From Bactericera cockerelli (lineage: Eukaryota > Arthropoda > Insecta > Hemiptera > Triozidae): a stretch of DNA of 64,000 bases. Below are positions 35,501 to 41,607 of this stretch, piece by piece. The notes below the pieces were generated by a model. The model was not told where the DNA came from, ran no database searches, and saw only the letters and a program-made list of their open reading frames with translations. The stretch spans positions 29,038,766 to 29,102,765 of the forward strand of contig CM044964.1 of NCBI GenBank assembly GCA_024516035.1, in the 5' to 3' direction. How positions within the stretch are numbered: position 1 is the first letter of the stretch; each line of letters starts with the position of its first letter. The position numbers and the translations under genes were made by a program.

Positions 35501-36751
35501 GAAAAAAGAAAATGAGTTACTGTGATGCCTGTGCCTGTGACAGGGGTTAATGTGCACTGATAGGCAAGTCGTTAACGCGCTAGTCTGGTAATCCAGGTAG
35601 CGTAGGGATCCGCTGGTTCAAATCCCTCAATAATAAATCACAATAAAATATTTGAATTGAATTGAAATCTCACCCAGTTCATGAATTTTTCCTCATTCAT
35701 TTGAGTTTGTCACCACATAATAATAAGACTCTGAGGGTTAGGTGGTAGAAAATTCTTTGAGCAATAACCTCGCCTGGTTACCTTGCACTTAGAAGTGTTA
35801 TTATTATTTTGCTTAGAATAAAACAAATAAACACATTTCTTATTTCTATTCTTCTTCTTGGAGTTCCTACAAAATCTTTATGATTTCATTCCCTTCGCCG
35901 TTGAAACCTTTGGCTCTTTTGGGCCAAGTGCTTTGGAAATGTTTAACAGCATACACAAAACCTGACCTTGAGACGAAGGACAGAAGCGCCGGGGAATATT
36001 TCAGGCAAAGGCTTAGTTTTGCTGTTCAGAGAGGTAATGTTGCCTCAGTGCTGAGCACACTGCCTCGGGAAGATGTCCTTGGAGAAGTGTTTTATGTGTT
36101 GTGAAAATTATATGTTTTATTTAATTTAAAAAAAAAAAAATATTTTGATCACGATAATTGTAAAAAAAAAAAAAAAAAAAATAATATCTTTAGTGGAAGG
36201 TAACCACCAGGCGAGGGTTAATGCCTAAAGCATTTTCTACCACCTAACCCTTCGAGTCTTATTATTACGCTGTCAAACTCAAATTAATGAGGAAAAATTC
36301 ATGCACTGGGTGGAATTCGAACCAACGGATCCCTACGCTACCTGGATTACCAGACTAGCGCGTTAACCACTTGACTACCAGTGACAATAAGTAACTAGTA
36401 ATTACAAAATTAGTTGCAATTTTTTTTTTTTTTTTTTTTACAGATAATATATTTCTGCCATTTGCAATCCAGAGGGCAAAGTACTCCGAATACTTGAGCA
36501 ATTTCCTCTCTGGATTACAAAAGTGACATTTTATTGGAATTATTTCTATTGTAATATGTACCTAATCTTCTTCCAGGACCACTGTGAACACGGACAAGAT
36601 CCTTCTGAAGCCCAAAGAAGCACTTACCTTATCCACGGTGGAGTTGTCACTCGTCCACAAACATGTGGCTAGCGGACCAAACTATGACCCTCACAATGCC
36701 ACATTCCTGGCGATGGCCATGCCTCTAGAAGAAGAGGAAGAAGATTTTTAA
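20340..36751 (+). CDS. Alpha-glucosidase (maltase, GH13) copy 2, ten exons
   Basis: Secreted GH13 alpha-glucosidase that cleaves terminal alpha-1,4-linked glucose from maltose, sucrose or oligosaccharides. Exons: 20340-20507, 22112-22291, 23449-23603, 24232-24357, 26448-26689, 28684-28882, 29873-30128, 31882-32077, 35230-35373 and 36577-36751. All have GT-AG borders and consistent phases. Expected product is about 613 residues, normal for insect maltases. The signal peptide is in exon 1 ([16 protein letters not shown]). Region I DFVPNHT is in exon 3, region [12 protein letters not shown] (nucleophile Asp) in exon 5, the acid/base Glu of FLAECYA in exon 6 and MGNHDQK in exon 7. One G is missing at 20484-20486, which shifts the frame; everything downstream is intact, so a sequencing or assembly error seems likelier than a dead gene. 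The C-terminus is acidic (EEEEED). Confidence 0.9.
20825..21745. mobile_element. Foldback element with long imperfect inverted arms
   Basis: The left arm (about 20825-21075) contains 'ctcccaagaacctataaaca', 'caaaaaatattgatatcc' and 'aaaagtagtgatatc'. The right arm (about 21500-21745) holds the same blocks in reverse complement. The interior carries a partial family B SINE (21262-21400). No coding remnant was found. It lies in intron 1 of maltase copy 2. Confidence 0.65.
21795..22055 (-). mobile_element. Dispersed repeat, 'cccgctttgcg' type (reverse)
   Basis: Contains 'cctaagaagctgaaatttgg', 'acacctgccattgcgaaaag' and 'cgcaaagcggcgacagcccg', shared with 57487-57715 and 61195-61445. Confidence 0.6.
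22112..22291 (+). CDS. Maltase copy 2, exon 2
   Basis: Acceptor ATTCCAG and donor AAAG|GTATGA. It encodes [20 protein letters not shown], then [16 protein letters not shown], and ends [11 protein letters not shown]. The 3' half of the exon is the source of the following array. Confidence 0.92.
22292..23178 (+). repeat. 74-bp tandem array of exon 2 end plus donor
   Basis: About twelve units of 74 bp (first two donors at 22292 and 22366). Each unit is donor and intron start 'gtatgaaacttcagaacctg' followed by exon copy 'tgttcggcaccatcacagac' to 'gagtgcaaagctaaag'. 74 is not a multiple of 3, so using a later donor would shift the frame. One unit is partially deleted near 22980. Confidence 0.95.
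23219..23432 (+). mobile_element. tRNA-derived SINE, family C
   Basis: Full forward copy ending 20 bp before the acceptor of exon 3, so it forms most of the region upstream of that acceptor. Confidence 0.85.
23449..23603 (+). CDS. Maltase copy 2, exon 3 (region I)
   Basis: Acceptor CTTCCCAG and donor TGG|GTGAGT. It encodes [19 protein letters not shown], including the conserved region I Asp and His, then [14 protein letters not shown] and PPNNW. Confidence 0.92.
23604..24180. other. Intron 3 of maltase copy 2, AT-rich
   Basis: No repeat family or coding sequence recognised. It ends in a poly-A run (24179-24205) before the exon 4 acceptor. Confidence 0.4.
24232..24357 (+). CDS. Maltase copy 2, exon 4
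   Basis: Acceptor TTTCGACAG and donor AAG|GTGAGC; 126 nt, phase 0/0. It encodes [20 protein letters not shown] and [13 protein letters not shown]. Confidence 0.92.
24375..25010 (+). mobile_element. 5'-truncated non-LTR retrotransposon 3' end (RNase H tail and zinc motif)
   Basis: At about 24395 it reads [20 protein letters not shown], the C-terminal motif of retrotransposon RNase H (WVPGH.G..GN..AD.LA). After a frameshift the frame from 24495 gives RQWQNQ…[17 protein letters not shown] and a CRLCEE…H…C zinc-finger-like tail. This order is typical of jockey/R1/I-type LINEs. A poly-A run at 24997 marks its 3' end. It is inserted in intron 4. Confidence 0.8.
25132..26447 (+). repeat. Higher-order tandem array of the exon 5 acceptor and exon start
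   Basis: The inner unit (~41 bp) is 'ctacctacag' plus the exon 5 start 'aacatcctccgcttct' and then 'atctgtaaccctttgt'. Runs of these alternate with a ~150-bp spacer starting 'tatcccccaaaaaatatcac' and ending 'atcatttacaatggtct'. Five spacer copies are visible. A 12-bp 'catctatctgtaaccc' sub-array lies at 25690-25860. Decoy copies read TTC TAT CTG TAA, where the true exon reads TTC TGG CTG GAC, so decoys stop almost at once. Confidence 0.92.
26448..26689 (+). CDS. Maltase copy 2, exon 5 (catalytic nucleophile)
   Basis: The last of many CCTACAG acceptors; donor ACGAG|GTAGGA. It encodes [20 protein letters not shown] with the nucleophilic Asp, then [14 protein letters not shown] and YKLQDGYTR. 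242 nt, phase 0 to 2. Confidence 0.92.
26690..27460 (+). repeat. Tandem array of exon 5 end plus donor (~33 and ~67-bp units)
   Basis: About ten units containing 'gggtacaagctgcaggatgg', 'atatacgag|gtagggatgc' and, in longer units, 'taccagttccgtgagctgtt'. Short (without the PxxFREL part) and long units alternate. Reading through gives AGG TAG, a stop directly at each donor. Two SINE-like fragments with 'aaggcggcggactt' interrupt it near 26905. Confidence 0.92.
27690..27830 (+). repeat. Outlying part of the exon 5 end array
   Basis: Two to three more units, separated from the main array by about 230 bp of other sequence. Confidence 0.85.
27828..27930 (+). mobile_element. SINE family A, 5'-truncated
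   Basis: 'gacttgtaaactggaggtcg' to 'aacacaaatataataactta'; the first part of the head is lost at the array border. Confidence 0.7.
27940..28165 (-). mobile_element. Dispersed repeat, 'gtttgcccgtgct' type (reverse)
   Basis: Reverse complement of 4914-5172: 'aaaacggtaagagatagcga' and 'cccgttgcaaagcacgggca'. Confidence 0.75.
28172..28349. mobile_element. 178-bp hairpin MITE
   Basis: The two halves are near-perfect inverted repeats: 'gtagcctgttccagaaacac' at the left and its complement, ending 'aacgggctac', at the right. The centre has 'cactctgattggtta' against 'taaccaatctgagtg'. It could fold along its whole length. Confidence 0.8.
28437..28627 (-). mobile_element. tRNA-derived SINE, family C (reverse)
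   Basis: Full reverse copy just upstream of the exon 6 acceptor. Confidence 0.85.
28684..28882 (+). CDS. Maltase copy 2, exon 6 (acid/base Glu)
   Basis: Acceptor ATTTCCAG and donor GTG|GTGAGT. It encodes [20 protein letters not shown], then [16 protein letters not shown] and WSNWV. The Glu in AEC is the GH13 proton donor. Confidence 0.92.
28893..29338 (+). repeat. Degenerate tandem repeat after exon 6 ('ctgtataatctgtaggtttc')
   Basis: Five to six units of about 40 bp combining 'ctgtataatctgtaggtttc' and 'tagttctggagtggtaaca'. The 'ctggag..gtaac' part may derive from the exon end CTGGAG…GTGAGTAAC, but this is less clear than in other introns. A dispersed repeat (29040-29210) is inserted in it. 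Confidence 0.7.
29040..29212 (+). mobile_element. Dispersed repeat ('tggctgggggactataaaca' family)
   Basis: Single-unit relative of 6805-7080 and 59670-59845. Confidence 0.65.
29511..29722 (+). mobile_element. tRNA-derived SINE, family C
   Basis: Full forward copy with head 'tcccggtagctcagtagtaa'. Confidence 0.85.
29873..30128 (+). CDS. Maltase copy 2, exon 7 (NHDQ motif)
   Basis: Acceptor TTCACAG and donor GCGG|GTGAGT. It encodes [38 protein letters not shown] and [14 protein letters not shown]. The second part shares a near-identical tract with copy 1. Confidence 0.92.
30150..30335. repeat. Pyrimidine-rich (CT)n low-complexity tract
   Basis: Long run of CT, TTC and CTCT in intron 7. Confidence 0.9.
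30448..31275 (+). repeat. 47-bp tandem array of exon 7 end plus donor
   Basis: About seventeen units of 47 bp. Each holds an exon copy 'ccctttccagtgggacgcca' + 'gccctaatgcgg' and then the donor 'gtgagtgtgacgga'. Variants ('tggaacgttggccctaacg') cluster in the middle. The donor motif GCGG|GTGAGT is kept in nearly all units. Confidence 0.95.
31276..31870. other. Rest of intron 7
   Basis: A short 'aggatgg..ggtgtgggatttc' segment resembles the reverse of 24100-24125. A (GA)n run lies at 31513-31531. A weak reverse LINE-tail-like piece covers 31670-31785 ('cggtgctaatgccaacggca'). No gene. Confidence 0.45.
31882..32077 (+). CDS. Maltase copy 2, exon 8
   Basis: Acceptor ATGGCAG and donor GTAAG|GTAAAT. 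It encodes [38 protein letters not shown] and [16 protein letters not shown], the end of the catalytic domain. Open and full length, unlike exon 8 of copy 1. Confidence 0.92.
32078..34228 (+). repeat. ~48-bp tandem array of exon 8 end plus donor (about 40 units)
   Basis: Units are 'tatgacgtcacggagtgggt' + 'gctctgcttcgtaag' (exon end) and 'gtaaacattgtc' (donor). A shorter ~35-bp form lacks 'acattgtct'. A MITE-like insertion interrupts it at 32318-32597. Exon-derived units differ from the real exon mainly by ACC->ACG (TGACGTCACG), so most expanded from one variant copy. Read-through gives AGG TAA. Confidence 0.97.
32318..32597. mobile_element. 280-bp TIR element inside the exon 8 array
   Basis: Ends are inverted repeats 'cgtatttttctttctaacca' (left) and 'ggttagaaagaaaaatacg' (right). 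The interior holds repeated 'ccaaagttaacca' and 'tggaag' motifs. The flank 'taaacatttcagctcctttt' matches the array end at 34215, so the copy of intron it sits in was itself duplicated. Confidence 0.7.
34245..34420 (+). mobile_element. LINE-type 3' tail (empty-site reference for the 36972 element)
   Basis: 'gttgggtggaagagattgcc' to 'ctaataaagtgtttctaaat'. At 34371 it carries the uninterrupted 'gtctgtatatgtgttct', the empty target of the foldback insertion at 36972. Confidence 0.8.
34423..34568 (+). mobile_element. tRNA-derived SINE, family A
   Basis: Full forward copy inserted right after the LINE tail. Confidence 0.85.
34706..34875 (-). mobile_element. tRNA-derived SINE, family C (reverse, partly deleted)
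   Basis: 'atcgccttgttttcatacta' tail to 'accactgagctaccgcgaca' head complement. Confidence 0.75.
35230..35373 (+). CDS. Maltase copy 2, exon 9
   Basis: Acceptor TCCACAG and donor CCTGG|GTAGGG; 144 nt. It encodes [20 protein letters not shown] and [17 protein letters not shown] of the C-terminal beta domain. No array follows here, unlike exon 9 of copy 1. Confidence 0.92.
35548..35808 (+). mobile_element. tRNA-derived SINE, family B, with small insertion
   Basis: Forward copy interrupted at 35626-35670 by 'caataataaatcacaataaa' sequence. Confidence 0.75.
35880..36104 (+). mobile_element. Retroelement polyprotein C-terminal tail, fragment 1
   Basis: A 74-codon open stretch ending in TGA contains [20 protein letters not shown] and LSTLP. 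It shares the pattern Q-R-[IL]-S-x-[AG]-[IV]-Q-[RK]-G-N-[AV]-A with fragments at 58330 and 58597. From memory, such QR.S.AIQRGNA tails end reverse-transcriptase polyproteins of invertebrate retroelements; the exact clade was not determined. Confidence 0.6.
36180..36387 (-). mobile_element. tRNA-derived SINE, family B (reverse)
   Basis: 'ttagtggaaggtaaccacca' to the head complement 'gttaaccacttgactaccag'. Confidence 0.85.
36577..36751 (+). CDS. Maltase copy 2, exon 10 (C-terminus)
   Basis: Acceptor CTTCTTCCAG. It encodes [34 protein letters not shown] and an acidic end LEEEEEDF, then TAA. No C-terminal hydrophobic anchor. No clear poly-A signal within about 200 bp. Confidence 0.9.
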
Positions 36752-36814
36752 GACAATCAGGCATCAGGACAGTCATTGATCCTGCTGGGTTCGAAACAGA
36801 TGGACAATATATTT

Positions 36815-36969
36815 TTTTCTTCTTTTTTTTTCTTGTTTATATTATTAATTATCAACCTCAACCATGAGGTTGAACAACGTCGACCCTGCTTGAGCGGGAT
36901 AAGACAGAGTAAAAGAAGATTATTAATACTGTCAATTTTATATTTAATTTTTACCATTGTTTGTCTGTA
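36815..36969 (+). mobile_element. LINE-type tail, left part (split by foldback insertion)
   Basis: 'ctgtcaattttatatttaat' and 'accattgtttgtctgtat' continue at 37859 as 'tgttctgctaataaagagtt'. Confidence 0.7.
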
Positions 36970-36971
36970 TA

Positions 36972-37854
36972 CAGGGTGAGCATAAAGTCTCACCCCACCC
37001 CGGTATCTCGAGAATGGCTGAAAATACAAGAAAACGCAAAAACCCGTATTCCTTCATTTTTAGGAGGGTTAATTTTCAGCCAATTTTTTTTTGCCTACAC
37101 GGCCCCAGTCAGGCTGGGCTCGGACCACCTTTAAAATCTTAAATAGAATGGTATGTCTTGTGGGATATTGTTTTAAAGGTCTCATAAAGAGAATTTCATT
37201 ACAACAAATTTCAGTGAGCTACAACTTACCGTTCTTGAGATACAGGGTCGGACGTCCTGCGTAATATCCATATAGTTTGACCTATAACTCGTTGACCGTA
37301 AATTCCAGAAAAATGAAATTTGTTGATAATAACTCCTTATGGCAAGAACTTTCGAACAAGTTAAAACTTGATTTGTTTTTTCGTTAAAAATTTTCGGACT
37401 GTTCGTCCGGCTGGCTGACGAAATCGACCAGAAACTAATATCAACAGAGTATGTCGAGTTATACCTTTTTCGACAGGGCTTGTCATAAGGAGTTATTATC
37501 AACAAATTTCATTTTTCTGGAATTTACGGTCAACGAGTTATAGGTCAAAATATATGTATATTACGCAGGACGTCCGACCCTGTATCTCAAGAACGGTAAG
37601 TCGTAGCTCACTAAATTTTGTTGTAATGAACTTCTTTCTATAAGACCTTTAAAACAATATGCCACAAGACATACCATTCTATTTAAGATTTTAAAGTTGG
37701 TCCATGCCCAGCCTGACTGGGGCCGTGTAGACAAAAATTTTTTGGCTGAAAATTAATCCCCCTAAAATTTAAGGAATACGGGTTTCTGCATTTTCTTGTA
37801 TTTTCAGCCATTCTCGAGATACGAGGGGTGGGGTGAGACTTTATGCTCACCCTG
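36972..37854. mobile_element. Complete 883-bp foldback DNA transposon, CAGGGTG ends
   Basis: The ends are 'cagggtgagcataaagtctc' and its reverse complement. The inverted arms are long (left to about 37330; right from about 37500) and share 'tttttaggagggttaatttt', 'ggacgtcctgcgtaatatcc' and 'acctataactcgttgaccgt'. TATA flanks both sides. Comparison with the empty site at 34371 fits a TATA duplication. No transposase; non-autonomous. A truncated relative lies at 18364. Confidence 0.88.
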
Positions 37855-37904
37855 TATATGTTCTGCTAATAAAGAGTTTCTAAATAAATAAATAAATATA
37901 GACA

Positions 37905-38092
37905 TATTATTATTATTCAACACTTTATTAGATATAAATGAATATATACGTACATTACAAATAATTATTTTATCAATGGAAACAATATATAGGTACAATA
38001 TAAATGAAAAATAATAAAAAAATAAATACAAATAGGTATAATGTCCTAACTAAAGGGCGGGCTATTGCCTATGGCAATCTCTTCCACCCATC
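37905..38092 (-). mobile_element. LINE-type 3' tail (reverse)
   Basis: ATT run, AT-rich body and 'atgtcctaactaaagggcgg' to 'caatctcttccaccca'. Here the third codon after ATG is TAA, as in most family copies. Confidence 0.75.
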
Positions 38093-38886
38093 CCAACATA
38101 CAGCCTGTCTGTTTGTCTGTTTGTTTTGAACCGGCAGTAGTGTAGTATATGTTTGAAAAAAACAAAACAATGATTTGTTGGAGAAGGAATAATAATATAA
38201 AGTAGCAATTTGAATTTTAAATATAAAACAATAAATGAAATTTTCCTATTTTTGGAAGAGGAAATTGTGTTTCTTTTTATTTTAAGCAATGAATAATGTT
38301 AATAATGAACTATGTAAACAGAGAACGGACTAGCCAACCCTAACAAGCCAGGCTAGCTTGCAGTTTCAGCAAAATTACGGCGTATAAAGAAAAAGCCCTT
38401 AAGTTCTCACGATGGTTGATCGCACATAGAAATATGTGGTTCAGAACGAGCCACCTTTTCTCTTGGGTTTCACTGGAGAACATCACTCCCCGAAGCAGTA
38501 GCCAAGCTGGCCACAACAACAAAAACAATAATGGATTATTATTATTATTATTATTGTCTACTATAATATAGAATCTACTGAGGTCGGTTGAAAAAAAAAG
38601 TAACTAATCCATCATTCTAATCAATAAAAAATACTAATCAATCATTCTGATAAATGGATCACAATATCAGCTGTCAATTAGAAAATGCACATTCGATTTT
38701 GCATTAATTTATTACTTCGTTATCATAATAAATATTAAAATGTCATTATTAGAGAGGTCAGGATGTGAAACACTCATCTTTTTTTTATTTTTTTTTTATT
38801 TTTTATTTAAAGGATTCAAAAGATGTCTCATGAAGTCATGACAATTGCTGTAATGTCATCATGTGGATTCTGTACCTACCTACATA
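38093..38886. other. Intergenic, AT-rich, fragments of dispersed repeats
   Basis: The segment 38310-38525 contains 'gactagccaaccctaacaag' and 'gtagccaagctggccacaac', shared with 14590-14760, 44990-45240 and 48865-48965. The rest is not recognised. Confidence 0.45.
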
Positions 38887-38890
38887 ATAG

Positions 38891-40167
38891 GAGGAGCTTT
38901 TTTTCAGACCGTGATTAGTCCAAAATTGGAAAAAAATGAGTTACCTACACCAAATTGTTCGTCTTGCAAAGCTTAATTTGAAAATAAAATAAATATCTAT
39001 CAAACCGTGATATATCACACATTAAATCTCCATTGAAAAAAGAGTTTTTTTTCAGAACGTGTTTAGTCCACCAAGTACTGTGTATCATACCGTGATTAGT
39101 CCCAACAACCAATCAGAACACTCTATTATTTCAAGGTCACGCGATGTAAAGATGAACAGAATCAGTTTGGTTGGTACAAAAGTATCCTCCAAACTGAAAG
39201 TATTTCCAATGACTCTGAGGAAGAAGTCATTTATGAATGTCTGAAAGATGAAGTAGGACTAAAAGTTTAATTTTTGGTCCATCCTCATACGGAATCATAC
39301 CTATTATTAAATGTGGAACAAATTGAAGCTAGATTAGATCAAATTGATTTCTTGTACCTTTTCTTAAAACAACTCAAAATATAGCTGTCTTTTTACTTTG
39401 TTCAAAGCTAATAAAGCCTTTTAAGCCAGCGTCGATGGCATGTTGAATACACCGGTTCCCTTCAGAACACCGAAGTTAAGCGACATCCAGCGAGGTTAAG
39501 ACTTGGATGGGTGACCATTCAAATTCTAATTCTCGTGACGCTGGCTTTTCCCGGCCCACTCAGGCTGGGTGAGGTCAATGTGAGTAGCAGGTTTGTGAGT
39601 TTCCTGCGAATGGAGGGTAAAACCCCCGTCGTGATATGACCATGGCAGTTGAAAGCGACGTTAAACCCCACATAAAAAAAGCCTTTTAATTTAATTTCTT
39701 TTGTATTTTTTTCTGATTTGTGTTAATCTGATTATCATAATAGAAGTCTGGACAGATAGGTAGTCATAATAATATAAGGATGAGCTCAAACTTGAGATCA
39801 CCGGCTTGGGAGTCCATCGCTTTACCAACAGTGCTACAAAAAATGCTGGCATTATAAAAATGAAAATGACATGGGTAATATTTCTTATTTTTCAAACAGT
39901 GATTAGTCGCAGCTCATTTTTTTCCAACCGTGATTAGTCCACTCATTCCTATCAAACCATGATTAGTCCAAAATAAAACTTGAAATTTCAGAATTCAGGT
40001 TTATAAGCTCAAATATGATCAATTTAATTTATTTTTCTGTTTTTTTGAGCTTTCATTTGATACTTTTTTCACTTTTCCAAGTCTAACAATACACTTGTAA
40101 CTAAAAAAATTCAATTTCCCAAATCTTGCATCTGTGTGACTAATCACGGTCTGAAAAAAAGCTCCTC
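38891..40167. mobile_element. 1277-bp TIR element with 30-bp perfect ends and internal GTGATTAGTCC motifs
   Basis: Terminal inverted repeats begin 'gaggagctttttttcagacc' and continue 'gtgattagtc'; they are identical over 30 bp at both ends. Flanked by ATAG on each side (38887-38890, 40168-40171). The motif 'ccgtgattagtcc' or close variants recurs near 38908, 39058, 39092, 39897, 39927 and 39957. It contains a nested 5S-derived SINE. The open stretch at 39059-39244 resembles nothing I know. Confidence 0.85.
39424..39685 (+). mobile_element. 5S-rRNA-derived SINE (complete)
   Basis: The first ~115 bp track 5S rRNA: 'gccagcgtcgatggcatgtt', 'gaatacaccggttcccttca', 'caccgaagttaagcgacatc', 'cttggatgggtgaccattc', 'gacgctggctt'. 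The internal control region is recognisable. A shared body 'ctcaggctgggtgaggtcaa' and 'gcgaatggagggtaaaaccc' follows, ending 'gttgaaagcgacgttaaacc'. This is the organisation of 5S-derived (SINE3-type) SINEs. Confidence 0.88.
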
Positions 40168-40436
40168 ATAGTCTGTTGATAATAATAAAAACTTCCAACG
40201 CAATATTGAAAAATTGGAGATTCACAAGTCTGCACCCTGTCACATACAAAAAAGTAATCTCCTTCAGACATGCCATCTAGTTCGCAAAATCCTGAACTCT
40301 ACCTAAGGAAATTTAAACTTATTAAATTTTATTTTATTTTTCAATGTTAGGTTTAAAGTTTCTATAAGATAGATTGAATTATCTCCTTATATTAACTCAG
40401 AAGATCCAATATATAAAATAATGTTCCACTTAATAA

Positions 40437-40512
40437 TAATACTTTAGTGGAAGGTAACCAAAAAAGCGAGGTTAATGCTCGAAGCATTTTCCTACACCTA
40501 TTATTATTATTA
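40437..40512 (-). mobile_element. SINE family B fragment (reverse)
   Basis: 'tttagtggaaggtaaccaaa' to 'aagcattttcctacaccta'; continued after a family E insertion at 40812. Confidence 0.65.
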
Positions 40513-40599
40513 AAATAGACTGGTTGCAGTTCCTCAAGAGAAGCACCCCTTATCACACCGACCTCTCAGCTCTATAGATCTATTGTGACCAGTTGATTC

Positions 40600-40860
40600 T
40601 ATTTGGTTTTAACGTTCTAATTTGAAATGTCAGGTCGGGGGTTTTACCTTCCATTCGTTCGGAATCGGACCAGCTACCCGCATATATCTCACCCAGCCTT
40701 AGTAGGATCGGAAATGCCAGCCTCACGTGTTCGAAGGGAACAGAATTTTCGAAAAGTTTGTCACAACTGGGAATCGAACTCAGAACCATTACGCCACGGC
40801 GACTGGCTTCTACCACCTAATGCTCAGAGTCTTATTATTATGTGGTCACATCTATCTAGA
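40600..40860 (-). mobile_element. tRNA-derived SINE, family E (reverse), inserted in family B remnant
   Basis: 'gtcgggggttttaccttcca', 'gaaatgccagcctcacgtgt' and 'gggaatcgaactcagaacca'. It is followed by 'taccacctaatgctcagagt' from the interrupted family B copy. Confidence 0.7.
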
Positions 40861-40865
40861 TGACG

Positions 40866-41080
40866 TGCGTTGGTAGACAAGTGGTCAAGGTTCTAGTCTG
40901 GTAATCCAGGTAGCGTAGTGATCCGTTGGTTCGAATCCTACCCAATGCATGAATACTTCCTCATTAATTTGAGTTTGTGACCACATAATTATAACACTCT
41001 GAGTGTTAGGTGGTAGAAAATGCTGTAAGAATTAACCTCGCCTGGTGATTATCTTCCACTAAAGAGTGTTATTATTATTT
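40866..41080 (+). mobile_element. tRNA-derived SINE, family B
   Basis: Forward copy: 'agtctggtaatccaggtagc' to 'ttccactaaagagtgttatt'. Confidence 0.8.
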
Positions 41081-41569
41081 AATCTTGAACTTCCGTAATT
41101 TCCATATGTCATCGCTGATCCAGGAGAAGATATTTTTGAATTTCATATTTTTTTCAGTTATTTCGCGGTAACGAACAGATATGCGTATGAACTGGGTGAC
41201 TTCACCACAGATGTATAAGTTTAGTTCGCTGTTCTGCTTACAGAAATCTGTGCACTGTTTACCTACGTGAAGTCAACAAAAATTTGAATGACATTTTCGG
41301 ATTCTCAAAAAAAAATTCAATTTTTCATATCTATCAATGATAATTTGATAGGATTCAAGCAATCTGAAAACTTTAAAATCATTTATTTTTCTTATCTAAG
41401 ATTTTATCTCTAGTTTTCCGCAAGTTTTAATGCTTTTGCAACATTTGACCGACGAAAAATCAAGTCCAACCAATTCGAGCGAGGGACGAGGTGATCGGAA
41501 CATGCGATTGTTGTTTAGCTGATGAAATAGTCAGAAGCCAGTGTCACATATTGCGGTTGCTGAACCAGC

Positions 41570-41607
41570 ATGACCATTGACGGACACGTCGCTCCAATGG
41601 AAGGAAA
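41570..41607 (+). CDS. eIF5B: eIF5B exon 1 (start codon; short)
   Basis: An in-frame TGA (41561) is followed by ATG at 41570 and a second in-frame ATG at 41597. The exon ends MEGK with the last codon split AA|GTAAGT. Exon 2 begins with G and continues KSKKGGKK, giving a typical lysine-rich eIF5B start. The family's start resembles MGK-KxK, which favours the second ATG slightly. Phase match, donor and protein character support it, but a transcript is needed. Confidence 0.6.

Noticed and set aside
39427..39545. Possible functional 5S rRNA gene
   Set aside because: It diverges from 5S rRNA at many positions and is followed by a SINE body shared with other copies; it is not in a 5S cluster.
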